The notes under the pieces: model-generated | Seen by the model: the letters and a program-made list of their open reading frames with translations, nothing else | Database searches by the model: none | What the model was told of the DNA's origin: nothing | NCBI GenBank assembly: GCA_017652345.1 | Contig: JAGCBE010000528.1 | Location: forward strand, 1 to 53,090 | DNA from: Methanobrevibacter sp. | GTDB lineage: Archaea > Methanobacteriota > Methanobacteria > Methanobacteriales > Methanobacteriaceae | Reading direction: 5' to 3' | DNA length: 53,090 nucleotides | Shown here: positions 21,783-28,764 of the stretch, piece after piece | Layout: the number at the start of each line of letters is the position of its first letter | How positions within the stretch are numbered: position 1 is the first letter of the stretch | Position numbers and translations under genes: made by a program

Positions 21783-22109
21783 TTATTGGTTCCAAGCATC
21801 CTCAAAAGGGATTTCATCATCTATTGGCTCACCCTTTGGTTGTTCTGGTTCCACTTTTTGTTCACTATCGGCTTTTTCAAATCTTTCTAATGTCTTTTGT
21901 TCCGAAATAACCCGATAAGCGTGTTCGCATAAATTGGATAAAACCAATAAATCCCGTTCATCAAAAAGATTAAAATATGTCGCTATCTTTTGACCAGTTT
22001 GGTCTTTCGTATTAAAACGAATAGATACAGAAGTATATTCCTTTCCAGCTTTTGATTTTTTTGTTTCTCCATATACCGCAAACGGATAATTATTTACTGC
22101 TATTTTCAT
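21783..22109 (-). CDS. Single-stranded-DNA-binding-like protein
   Basis: The start is MKIAVNNYPF (ATG 22107-22109) behind AAAGGAGAGAA. The 108 residues have a beta-rich first half (EYTSVSIRFNTKDQTGQKIATYFNLFD). A linker and an acidic tail DDEIPFEDAWNQ follow. DDEIPF closely resembles the SSB C-terminal tip that recruits recombination proteins, though here six residues follow it. Neighbouring recombination genes agree. Confidence 0.6.
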   Translation of the reverse strand: MKIAVNNYPFAVYGETKKSKAGKEYTSVSIRFNTKDQTGQKIATYFNLFDERDLLVLSNLCEHAYRVISEQKTLERFEKADSEQKVEPEQPKGEPIDDEIPFEDAWNQ

Positions 22110-22122
22110 TTTCTCTCCTTTC

Positions 22123-22338
22123 TTATAAACATAATAATTCTTTATATTTTTGAACCTCAAACTCTAATTCAGCTCTATCTGCTGCTGGCATCTTTTTAAG
22201 TTTAATTACCTCACGAATAGCCTTTGCCGAAAATCCTTCCGCCTTTGCATTTGCAAACACTTCCCGAATATCAGCCCTAATGCCATCCATTTCACCATTT
22301 AATTGTTCAATTCTATCAACATATTGTTGTAATTCCAT
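22123..22338 (-). CDS. GapR/DUF2312-family DNA-binding protein
   Basis: The 71 residues match DUF2312: VDRIEQLNGEMDGIRADIREVFANAKAEGFSAKAIREVIKLKKM. GapR is an alphaproteobacterial protein that encircles overtwisted DNA and stimulates topoisomerases. A phage copy next to recombination genes may help replication or mark phage DNA. It is the best clue to host group in this window. Confidence 0.85.
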   Translation of the reverse strand: MELQQYVDRIEQLNGEMDGIRADIREVFANAKAEGFSAKAIREVIKLKKMPAADRAELEFEVQKYKELLCL

Positions 22339-22339
22339 C

Positions 22340-22567
22340 TTATTCTCCTTTTTCTAAAATATATTTAACAAATTTTTTTCTTCTAAAAAGATAAAACCAC
22401 CTTCTGGTATATATTCTTTCTTTTTTAAATTTTAATCCATCTCTATGAACCAAAATATAAATAACAGCCGATAATCTGGTAATGTCGTATTTTTTTATCG
22501 CTTCCAAGCTAGTGATACTACCAAATCGTTCAAGATGTTCCCTAACTACACCTACCTGCGTTATCAT
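22340..22567 (-). CDS. Small winged-helix-like protein (75 aa)
   Basis: The start is MITQVGVVREHLERFG (ATG 22565-22567) behind AAAGGGGTAAAA. The pattern FGSITSLEAIKKYDITRLSAVIYIL fits a helix-turn-helix of the kind that follows phage exonucleases. It overlaps the exonuclease gene by 26 bases. Confidence 0.6.
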   Translation of the reverse strand: MITQVGVVREHLERFGSITSLEAIKKYDITRLSAVIYILVHRDGLKFKKERIYTRRWFYLFRRKKFVKYILEKGE

Positions 22568-23162
22568 TTTTACCCCTTTCTTTATAAATTTTAATGATTT
22601 CTTCAATTTCAGAAATACAATCTTTTAATGCTTTGCGAATCTCCTTTTGACATTCTTCATCTACATATACCCGTTTGATATATAAATCAAAATTCTCGTT
22701 ATATCTAACAAAATCACACCATTTCCGACCACTTACCATTAAATTAAATTGTATCTGAATGTAATACTGTTTTTCAATATCATCTCTTATTAAATGTCTT
22801 AAAAATACTGCAGACGATGGGCATTTTATTTCAATAATCCCATCATCCCCAACCAAGCCATCTGGCGACGACCCAGTATATTCATCCATTTCAATAAAGC
22901 CAACTTGAATAACCGTATTACCAGTTTCCATTTCATAATAAGTTCTTGCGGTATCTTCTAACTCTATCCCCCTTTGTATATGTTCGTTGATAATAGGTTT
23001 CTTTTCGGATTTACCAGTAATTCTCTCTACAGCCTTTTCCCATAAAGCTTTATTCCTAGTTTCTCCTTTACCCATAAAAGTGCAAAAATCAGAACCTGTA
23101 AACCGCCCGCAACGAAGCCGCCCCCATTCTTCTGACCTTTGCTGACAATTATGGATAATCAT
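22542..23162 (-). CDS. YqaJ/lambda-type exonuclease
   Basis: The 206-residue nuclease has the family motifs QRSEEWGRLRCGRFTGSDF, ELEDTARTYYEMETG, SSPDGLVGDDGIIEIKCPSS (Asp and Glu-x-Lys active site) and YYIQIQFNLMVSGRKWCDF. It digests one strand of double-stranded ends to make 3' tails for annealing. It is translated right after the annealing protein gene (one-base spacing). Confidence 0.93.
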   Translation of the reverse strand: MIIHNCQQRSEEWGRLRCGRFTGSDFCTFMGKGETRNKALWEKAVERITGKSEKKPIINEHIQRGIELEDTARTYYEMETGNTVIQVGFIEMDEYTGSSPDGLVGDDGIIEIKCPSSAVFLRHLIRDDIEKQYYIQIQFNLMVSGRKWCDFVRYNENFDLYIKRVYVDEECQKEIRKALKDCISEIEEIIKIYKERGKNDNAGRCS

Positions 23163-23705
23163 TTAGCCTTCACCCTTCATCAATTCTTCTTTTCTTTTTC
23201 TTACCAAATCAAGAAATTCAGTTTTGGTTGGGCCTTTATATTTATTCTTGCCAGCTTCATAAATAGCTTGCAATTCTTCCTTAGACTTTACTTGCAAAAT
23301 ATCTTCACGAACATCATCAGGGAAATCTGCGTCTGGTAAATCTTGGGTATTATCATCTTGACTCATTTTCGTAATCAATTCTTCTGCCGAACATATTGAA
23401 GAATCAATCCCAATACCTAAATTACCCAAAGCTCGCCCCCACGCAGACGTTTCACAATTCTCTACAAAAGCAAATTTATTTATTGGACTTTTTGCAATAA
23501 ACTCCCTAGCAAAACCAGTAGCTCTAATTTTCCCATCGTTATCGGTAATTATAGCTTTAATTGTACAAGAATCTTCTTTTAAATCAACCACTTCAGATGT
23601 TAAAGACCATCCTTTAAATTCGGGCATACTTCTAAAGGCTTTCAGCCTTTCGTTTACTTGAACATACTCTTTACCCTTAATATTAACCGTTTTTAATATT
23701 GTCAT
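23163..23705 (-). CDS. ERF/Sak-like single-strand annealing protein
   Basis: The 180 residues contain SCTIKAIITDNDGKIRATGFAREF and ENCETSAWGRALGNLGIG, the signature of ERF-superfamily-like annealing proteins. A C-terminal part (REDILQVKSKEELQAIYEAG) follows, as often in this group. It should anneal strands made by the neighbouring exonuclease. Confidence 0.75.
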   Translation of the reverse strand: MTILKTVNIKGKEYVQVNERLKAFRSMPEFKGWSLTSEVVDLKEDSCTIKAIITDNDGKIRATGFAREFIAKSPINKFAFVENCETSAWGRALGNLGIGIDSSICSAEELITKMSQDDNTQDLPDADFPDDVREDILQVKSKEELQAIYEAGKNKYKGPTKTEFLDLVRKRKEELMKGEG

Positions 23706-23776
23706 TTTATATCGCCTTTTCTATTTATTTTATAAAATTTAGGATATCCAAAAATTGGCTTCCAGTAATTTTCCAT
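23702..23776 (-). CDS. 24-aa NUMOD4 remnant or micro-gene
   Basis: ATG 23774-23776 opens ENYWKPIFGYPKFYKINRKG and stops at the start codon of the annealing gene. W-K-P-I-x-G-Y...Y-K-I-N...G-I-K is the NUMOD4 motif normally fused to HNH homing endonucleases, but the nuclease part is absent. It is probably a decayed insertion. Confidence 0.45.
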   Translation of the reverse strand: MENYWKPIFGYPKFYKINRKGDIK

Positions 23777-23790
23777 TCTAACCCCCTATT

Positions 23791-24180
23791 TTAATTTTTT
23801 GAAGCTCTTAAAATATCCCTTAAAATTCCATCAACTCCATCTAGTGCTTGTCCTAACCTGACCAATTCTTCAAAACGTTTATATTGTTTCATCAATTCTG
23901 GATTTAAATTTCCTAACAAATTACATAAAATAAGTCCATTTCCACTAACGGCATTTAATCCAGTTCCAGAACCTTTACCCTCTTCTTCATCTTTTTTGGC
24001 ATCAACCAAAACAATATATCCACGAATATTTTTCATTTTAGAACATTCTTGGATGACTTTTTTAAATTCTTCATCCCTGTAATCGTTCTTTTCTGTTTCA
24101 ATTTTTTTATCTTCAACCTTCTTAATTGTTTCTTTCTTTATTTTTTTGGTTTCTTTTTTTGAAGTTTTTTTAGTGAACAT
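23791..24180 (-). CDS. Hypothetical protein with Lys-rich tail (129 aa)
   Basis: The first 45 residues are a highly basic, low-complexity region (KKTSKKETKKIKKETIKK). A compact domain with GLNAVSGNGLILCNLLGNL follows. It is the first gene after leader 5, directly before the recombination genes. Unknown family; possibly DNA-binding. Confidence 0.65.
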   Translation of the reverse strand: MFTKKTSKKETKKIKKETIKKVEDKKIETEKNDYRDEEFKKVIQECSKMKNIRGYIVLVDAKKDEEEGKGSGTGLNAVSGNGLILCNLLGNLNPELMKQYKRFEELVRLGQALDGVDGILRDILRASKN

Positions 24181-24203
24181 ATTTTTCTCCTTTTTCTAAT
24201 TGT

Positions 24204-24263
24204 TATCACTAGTTGGTTCCTCTACCAGCATTTATATTATAAAAAATTTTTTCAAAAAATCAA
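24204..24263 (-). promoter_or_regulatory. Early-type promoter with hairpin and AGTGATAA box (leader 5)
   Basis: TTGATT (24258-24263), 16 bases and TATAAT (24236-24241). The 5' hairpin is weaker here (GCTGGT against ACCAAC with one mismatch). CTAGTGATAAC and AAAAAGGAG follow. It drives the recombination cluster. Confidence 0.75.
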
Positions 24264-24282
24264 GAAAAAAATGAGGTTTATA

Positions 24283-24702
24283 TCAATTTTCTGTAAATTC
24301 TTCTATTTTTATCCCAATTCCAGCTTGGTCTGTGTAAAACTTTCTGAATCTTAAATCCCAAATCAAAGCATCATCCTTCCAGAAACCCATCCTAGTTAAA
24401 ATATCCCCGACCCCCTTCATCAAATTATCACAATCACTCCTTGTCCCACAAGGAATTAGTTTCCCAATATCCCGCTTACGAACCGTTTTTAAGTAAGGAT
24501 AACCCCATTCCACAATAACCTTTAATGGTTTTTCAAAAGGTTTTTCTGGAACATACGGCATAAGTAAAGCCATTAGTTCCTCTTTTACACTTCTTGCCTT
24601 ATCTGTTTTTCCAATAAACATCTTTCCAGATTTTGTTTTAAAAATCCTTGTTGCTGATTGCATAGTCGCTTTGGGTGGTATACATTTTATAAAAAATTCC
24701 AT
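24283..24702 (-). CDS. rusA: RusA-type Holliday junction resolvase
   Basis: The 139 residues show RusA motifs: GTRSDCDNLMKGVGDIL and FWKDDALIWDLRFRKFY, with the Asp residues that bind catalytic metal. It resolves four-way junctions formed in phage recombination or replication before packaging. One of the replication cluster that starts at 28.2 kb. Confidence 0.9.
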   Translation of the reverse strand: MEFFIKCIPPKATMQSATRIFKTKSGKMFIGKTDKARSVKEELMALLMPYVPEKPFEKPLKVIVEWGYPYLKTVRKRDIGKLIPCGTRSDCDNLMKGVGDILTRMGFWKDDALIWDLRFRKFYTDQAGIGIKIEEFTEN

Positions 24703-24704
24703 TA

Positions 24705-24947
24705 CTATCCCCGTTTATAACAATTACAACAGCAAACGCCGCTTCTTATGATTTCATTATGGCATTTTTTCTTCATTAATCCACCAATCTTAAATTGACA
24801 TCCACGAAACTTATCTTCTGGATGGCAAGGGCAAATATGTAATGGTATATTTGCTCTTTCTCTATAACTAGCTATCTTTTTGGCGTTTTCTGTCAATTTT
24901 ACCCCATTTATTAGGGCAATTTTTTCAAGTTCTTGATATACTCCCAT
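24705..24947 (-). CDS. Ferredoxin-thioredoxin-reductase catalytic-subunit-like protein
   Basis: The 80-residue protein ends in a dense Cys motif: ICPCHPEDKFRGC, MKKKCHNEI, SGVCCCNCYK. This CPC...C...C-x-C arrangement resembles the [4Fe-4S] catalytic subunit of ferredoxin-thioredoxin reductase, although spacing differs from the canonical enzyme. It may bind an iron-sulfur cluster or zinc. Confidence 0.5.
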   Translation of the reverse strand: MGVYQELEKIALINGVKLTENAKKIASYRERANIPLHICPCHPEDKFRGCQFKIGGLMKKKCHNEIIRSGVCCCNCYKRG

Positions 24948-25140
24948 TAGAAATAATCCCTTTCTTTTTTATTATTATATCAAAAAAATTTCCACTTATT
25001 TCCAATCCTGTTCTGAACTCATCTTTTGGGTTATTTATAAGATTTGCACAGATACAGAATAAAAAATCTTTTAGATAAAATTCTTCTTCGTTCATTAAAG
25101 CTAATAACTTATCAAACTTTTCTTTTTCTTTTTTATCCAT
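24925..25140 (-). CDS. Small hypothetical protein (71 aa)
   Basis: A helical acidic protein (EKFDKLLALMNEEEFYLKDFLFCICANLI). It overlaps the next gene by 23 bases and its start overlaps the upstream TAA (TAATG). Unknown. Confidence 0.55.
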   Translation of the reverse strand: MDKKEKEKFDKLLALMNEEEFYLKDFLFCICANLINNPKDEFRTGLEISGNFFDIIIKKKGIISNGSISRT

Positions 25141-25298
25141 TATACCCTCGTTAATTTATTCAATGGAACAATATACGCAGCTTTATCCCTATCACTAAAT
25201 ATAGTAGCATTTTCTCCATCAATGGAAATTACTTGCCCATATTTTCTAGCAGTATTTTCCTTTTCATACCAATATACCATATCACCAACATGTACCAT
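25140..25298 (-). CDS. SH3-like beta-barrel small protein (52 aa)
   Basis: ATG 25296-25298 opens HVGDMVYWYEKENTARKYG, then ISIDGENATIFSD and YIVPLNKL. This is a typical small SH3/KOW-like barrel pattern. The TAATG overlap couples it to its neighbour. Role unknown. Confidence 0.6.
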   Translation of the reverse strand: MVHVGDMVYWYEKENTARKYGQVISIDGENATIFSDRDKAAYIVPLNKLTRV

Positions 25299-25301
25299 TT
25301 T

Positions 25302-25403
25302 TTAATATCCTTTCATCTGGGATACTATTTTACCAGTTCTTTCAAAAGAAATCAACCCATAACAATACATCCACATTACAAGTCGTTTAATCAATGATTT
25401 CAT
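25302..25403 (-). CDS. 33-aa basic peptide
   Basis: ATG 25401-25403 behind AAAGGAAAGAAATAA opens 33 codons (SLIKRLVMWMYCYGLISFER). It fits between helicase and the SH3-like gene. Short, but its position and ribosome site support it. Confidence 0.5.
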   Translation of the reverse strand: MKSLIKRLVMWMYCYGLISFERTGKIVSQMKGY

Positions 25404-25417
25404 TTATTTCTTTCCTT

Positions 25418-26320
25418 TCATCTAAATACAGTTTTCAATAATTTTGTTTCAGTTCCAAGATAATTTACCGAATGTATCTCATACTTATCATCATACATCC
25501 CTTTTTCTGTGTTAAACAATAAATTAGCACACTTATTATCCGTTCCGCCAAACCTATTCTTACGAATACAACACCAAGTCCTTTTTAACCTATCATTTAC
25601 AGAAGCAACATTCCCATCATCATCAGGGGCAAACATAATTACTATCGTTGCTTCTTTGGCTTTATTTGATGAACCAATAAACTCGTTTTCATTTGGTATT
25701 TTTATCTGAACCCTTGAATTTTCTGGTTTCCTTAAATGCGAAACAGCAACAACAGCAACCTTAAAAGAATCTTGCAAACCTCTTATCGTTCTCATTAAAT
25801 CAGTTATATGGCTAACATCATTTTCAGATGGATTATCCTTATCAACATAATCAAGGTGGTCAATTATTAACAAATTACACCCATCTTCACACGCTTTTAC
25901 CATATCCCTTTTTAATTTTTCAATCGTATATTGTGGTTGCCTCGTTATAATATATTTTCCATTCAATTCAGCTTGCACTTCCTTTTCAGCTCTTTCAAGC
26001 GAATCATAATCCTTCTTAAAATCACTCATCAACCACTGCCTTTGTGTTAAATCATAATTACAAGCATAATCCTTGTATTTTTGATAAACCCTATGCGAAT
26101 ATAAATCCCCGCTAAAATTTTCCAAACTAAACAAAACACATTTTCCGTTTCCACAATTCTCTGTATAAATCTGATTCGCTATCGTTGTTTTTCCTGAACC
26201 TGCCCTAGCACCTATCAAAATCAAATCACTCTTTGCTATTCCATCCAACTTCCTATCAAGATACTTAATTCCAAAACTCCCAACTTTGTAATTGTCTTCC
26301 CAATAATCTTGCATATCCAT
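25418..26320 (-). CDS. DnaB-type replicative helicase, ATPase domain only
   Basis: The 300 residues correspond to the RecA-like C-terminal domain of DnaB: FGIKYLDRKLDGI, Walker A GARAGSGKTT (37-46), Walker B LLIIDHLDYVDK, and a closing glutamine/arginine region (VVAVSHLRKP...FIGSSNKAKEA). The N-terminal primase-interaction domain is lacking, common in phage versions. It unwinds DNA ahead of the fork and lies directly after a primase gene. Confidence 0.9.
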   Translation of the reverse strand: MDMQDYWEDNYKVGSFGIKYLDRKLDGIAKSDLILIGARAGSGKTTIANQIYTENCGNGKCVLFSLENFSGDLYSHRVYQKYKDYACNYDLTQRQWLMSDFKKDYDSLERAEKEVQAELNGKYIITRQPQYTIEKLKRDMVKACEDGCNLLIIDHLDYVDKDNPSENDVSHITDLMRTIRGLQDSFKVAVVAVSHLRKPENSRVQIKIPNENEFIGSSNKAKEATIVIMFAPDDDGNVASVNDRLKRTWCCIRKNRFGGTDNKCANLLFNTEKGMYDDKYEIHSVNYLGTETKLLKTVFR

Positions 26321-26333
26321 TTTGAACCTCCTT

Positions 26334-27092
26334 TCAAAATTTTGTATTAACCAATACCTTTATTTCCCAATCTGGTAAAGGACTACTTATTTTTTGATTC
26401 ATCCTCTGGATTGTATTCATAACCACATCCTTCGGAAAACCCAAATCCTTCAACCAAAATGCTATTCTGGTAAATTCACCATTTCGGCAACCTTCACCAA
26501 TCGTATTTAACTTAAAAATCTTATTCCATTTCGTTTCATCCAAAAAATCCTCCTTATCACCTTCGTAATGAACCTTCTTGTAGGTTGGTTCTGGTATCTT
26601 ATAACAAAATATCATCTGCTTTTCAAGAAAAAATCTGTCATCCTCGTGAACTATCTTTACCATAAACGGATTATTCTTATCTTTCATGTGATAATAGCCG
26701 GGAACTCTTAACAACCTGCTAGGGTCTTTACAATGCTTATCCGCATTTAACTGCTTTATCAATCCACGTTCTATTTCACCATAATTTTCCAAGGTTGCAT
26801 CTTTTGCTCTCCAATAACAATGATATCCCTTCTTCGTTTCCACAATCATACTTGGCTTCATAATCAAATTATTGATTCTTGCCATTTGTTCTTCCTTTGA
26901 ACCATCATCAATGTCAGCCAACCAGTAATTTATCCTTTTTAGGTTTTTTACCTTTCTATCCCCTTCAAAATCATTCGGTGTCCAAAAACATCCATACCCC
27001 ATCTTGTTATATCGTTCCAATTCCTCCTTCTTTACCCTAATAGCACCACCGAATTTGTTTGGTTGGTCATTTAAGACATAATATCCACACAT
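26334..27092 (-). CDS. Archaeo-eukaryotic-type phage primase
   Basis: The start is MCGYYVLND (ATG 27090-27092), two bases after the upstream stop. The fold signature is present: YWLADIDDG (metal-binding Asp pair), MIVETKKGYHCYWR, and CKDPSRLLRVPGYYHMKD. These motifs belong to AEP/RepB-like primases. The C-terminal 70 residues (FTRIAFWLKDLGFPKDVV) look like a PriCT-type domain. It makes primers for the adjacent helicase. Confidence 0.85.
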   Translation of the reverse strand: MCGYYVLNDQPNKFGGAIRVKKEELERYNKMGYGCFWTPNDFEGDRKVKNLKRINYWLADIDDGSKEEQMARINNLIMKPSMIVETKKGYHCYWRAKDATLENYGEIERGLIKQLNADKHCKDPSRLLRVPGYYHMKDKNNPFMVKIVHEDDRFFLEKQMIFCYKIPEPTYKKVHYEGDKEDFLDETKWNKIFKLNTIGEGCRNGEFTRIAFWLKDLGFPKDVVMNTIQRMNQKISSPLPDWEIKVLVNTKF

Positions 27093-27093
27093 C

Positions 27094-27978
27094 TTATTCA
27101 CCTCCTCGCTTTTCAAATTCTTCATAATACTTGTCCCACTGCTCTTTCGTCCATCCCTTTCGTTCTTCTTCCGACACCTTTAACATTTCATCCAAATCCA
27201 ATATCAATGGCTTGATTACCTGATTACCTGTCTTTTCCCAAACCCAGCTATTTGTTTTAAAATATCCCCTATGATTACGATTTTTATTTTTTGACCCATT
27301 AGATGTTTCTAACCATCCATCCAATCTTTCTATGGCTTTATCCAATTCTGTATTGGTTGATTTTAATCTTTCATAATCATCATTGGTTAAACAAACATTT
27401 TTAAATTCACCCAATCGTAAAAATTGGATACTTGGTTTATTTTCTTTTATGTTCTTTTCTTTTATTTTATTTTCTTTTATATTATTTTCTTTTGTTTTAT
27501 TTTCTTTTATTTTATTTTCTTTTATATTATTGTTATTTTTACTATCATTTGATAACATTTGATAACATTTGTTATCATTTGTTATATTACTTATATTCTT
27601 GTTACTTATATCTTTATTACTTATAAAAGGACTTGATTTAGACTTGATTCCAACTTGATTTAGACTTGATTCCAACTTGATTCCAACTTGATTATCATCT
27701 TGATTATCATCTTGATTATCAACTTGATTATAATCTTGATTAGCTTTTCTTCCGCTGTTTTCTCTCAAACCTCCCCAATTACTTGATGTTTCGCTAATTT
27801 TTAATGATGGTTTTACACCCAAAAATGCGATAGAAACCATCTCATCTTTTGTTTCAATTTCTTTGCCTTCCCAAGCATAAATAAAACACTTTTCTAAAAA
27901 TTCTTGCTGTTTTTCCCTGGATTTTAGCGCTAAAAATGTGTTATAAACATTCTCTTGTATTTTTATGTGTTTTGTCAT
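27094..27978 (-). CDS. Replisome organizer-like protein with KEN-repeat linker
   Basis: The start is MTKHIKIQENVYN (ATG 27976-27978) behind AAGGAGAAAGAGA. The N-terminal domain (FLALKSREKQQEFLEKCFIYAWEG) resembles DUF6291-like phage replication proteins. A low-complexity linker has NQDDNQ and KEN-K-I repeats. The C-terminal domain (WVWEKTGNQVIKP, EEERKGWTKEQW) may contact helicase or primase. The 15-bp DNA repeats make the linker prone to length change. Confidence 0.7.
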   Translation of the reverse strand: MTKHIKIQENVYNTFLALKSREKQQEFLEKCFIYAWEGKEIETKDEMVSIAFLGVKPSLKISETSSNWGGLRENSGRKANQDYNQVDNQDDNQDDNQVGIKLESSLNQVGIKSKSSPFISNKDISNKNISNITNDNKCYQMLSNDSKNNNNIKENKIKENKTKENNIKENKIKEKNIKENKPSIQFLRLGEFKNVCLTNDDYERLKSTNTELDKAIERLDGWLETSNGSKNKNRNHRGYFKTNSWVWEKTGNQVIKPLILDLDEMLKVSEEERKGWTKEQWDKYYEEFEKRGGE

Positions 27979-28129
27979 TTTCTCTTTCTCCTTGTTGTAA
28001 TCTATCAGAAAAATCATATAACTTTTTCTTCACAATTCGCACAAGATTTTCATTTCCAGATACCTCTAATAACTGAGCTATATCTTTTAATAATAAATTG
28101 AAAAGATTTTGATATTCTTCTTTAGTCAT
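27941..28129 (-). CDS. Small helical protein (62 aa)
   Basis: A coiled helical protein (EEYQNLFNLLLKDIAQLLEVSG). It overlaps the next gene by 38 bases and its start overlaps the upstream TGA. No family is recognised. Confidence 0.6.
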   Translation of the reverse strand: MTKEEYQNLFNLLLKDIAQLLEVSGNENLVRIVKKKLYDFSDRLQQGERENDKTHKNTRECL

Positions 28130-28215
28130 ACTCTCTTTCTCCCGTCAGAATTAAATCCGACAACCAAATTATATGTTTCACCATCCAAGATATCAAATTG
28201 GCTAGTCAGTCCCAT
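28126..28215 (-). CDS. 29-aa leader gene of the replication operon
   Basis: ATG 28213-28215 follows a perfect AAAAAAGGAGG ribosome site and is the first start downstream of the 28.25-kb promoter. It encodes MGLTSQFDILDGETYNLVVG and stops in an ATGA overlap with the next gene. It may be a regulatory peptide or simply the first small gene. Confidence 0.6.
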   Translation of the reverse strand: MGLTSQFDILDGETYNLVVGFNSDGRKRV

Positions 28216-28246
28216 AAAAAACCTCCTTTTTTATTCCCACAATCTT

Positions 28247-28275
28247 TTTATAAAATACTTTTCTTAAAAAATCAA
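28247..28275 (-). promoter_or_regulatory. Early promoter for replication genes
   Basis: TTGATT (28270-28275), 17 bases and TATAAA (28247-28252), about 30 bases before the leader gene. No hairpin/AGTGATAA element follows this one. Confidence 0.75.
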
Positions 28276-28345
28276 GTATTTTCCGATACTTGTAGAAAAT
28301 TTTTTATAAATTATTGAAAAGAATAATACTTTTTGAATACCCAAC

Positions 28346-28374
28346 TTGACTTTTCAGATAAAGTTTGGTAATAT
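28346..28374 (+). promoter_or_regulatory. Rightward promoter
   Basis: On the plus strand TTGACT (28346-28351), 17 bases and TAATAT (28369-28374). It is the only promoter-like plus-strand signal with a matching downstream terminator that I found. Chance occurrence in AT-rich DNA cannot be excluded. Confidence 0.55.
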
Positions 28375-28380
28375 TCTTTT

Positions 28381-28495
28381 TGTCAGGAAATTTATATCCT
28401 TCTTTTTTTTAATTCCTGGCACTCCTGCACGGTTTTCCATTCCCGTGCGGTTATCACTAGGAACGGTAGTCCCCCATAACTACCGTTCTTTTTAT
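28381..28495 (+). ncRNA. Putative rightward small RNA with antisense to the AGTGATAA leader box
   Basis: From the predicted start near 28381 the plus strand can form three stems. They are CAGGAA (28384-28389) with TTCCTG (28413-28418); GCACGG (28427-28432) with CCGTGC (28443-28448); and a 10-bp terminator GAACGGTAGT (28461-28470) with ACTACCGTTC (28479-28488) followed by a T-run. The unpaired linker before the terminator is GGTTATCACTAG, complementary over 8 to 11 bases to the leader boxes at 1.6, 16.9, 18.3, 20.8 and 24.2 kb. It may be a trans-acting regulator, or the locus may be a sixth minus-strand copy of the leader element. Confidence 0.5.
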
Positions 28496-28499
28496 ATAA

Positions 28500-28527
28500 G
28501 AAAACGCCCTCCAAAGGAAAGAGGGCG
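28500..28527 (-). terminator. Terminator at the end of the tail-fibre transcription unit
   Basis: On the minus strand CGCCCTC (28521-28527) and GAGGGCG (28505-28511) form a 7-bp GC-rich stem, followed by TTTTC. It lies downstream of the last late gene and just before the early region, converging with the rightward terminator at 28461-28495. Confidence 0.7.
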
Positions 28528-28626
28528 AAAAGCTGAAAGGATTAAAGCTTTATCCATAGTAGCTGAAAAATATAAAAAACATTACCATGTAATTCTATTA
28601 TAGCATTTTATATTTAATATTCAAAA

Positions 28627-28764
28627 TCAACGACCGTTTTGTTTCTTTTGAAGAATCATTCTTCTCCATTTATTTAAGTCAATACGTTTTTTTATTCTAA
28701 TGGGCAATCTAGCTGGGTCATATAACTGTATAACCTCAGCTAAATTATCTTTCTTAGGATTCAT
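28627..28764 (-). CDS. Small basic protein at the end of the fibre unit (45 aa)
   Basis: ATG 28762-28764 overlaps the end of the upstream gene by 11 bases and opens 45 codons containing LPIRIKKRIDLNKWRRM. It is strongly basic. The terminator at 28.5 kb follows. Unknown function. Confidence 0.5.
   Translation of the reverse strand: MNPKKDNLAEVIQLYDPARLPIRIKKRIDLNKWRRMILQKKQNGR

Noticed and set aside
27430..27730. Array-like short repeats resembling a CRISPR or iteron array
   Set aside because: The unit is 15 bp, without spacers, in phase with codons, and explained as a low-complexity protein linker.
28346..28603. Plus-strand frame of about 85 codons across the small-RNA locus
   Set aside because: It starts at a TTG inside the promoter, runs through two terminators and encodes no plausible protein.
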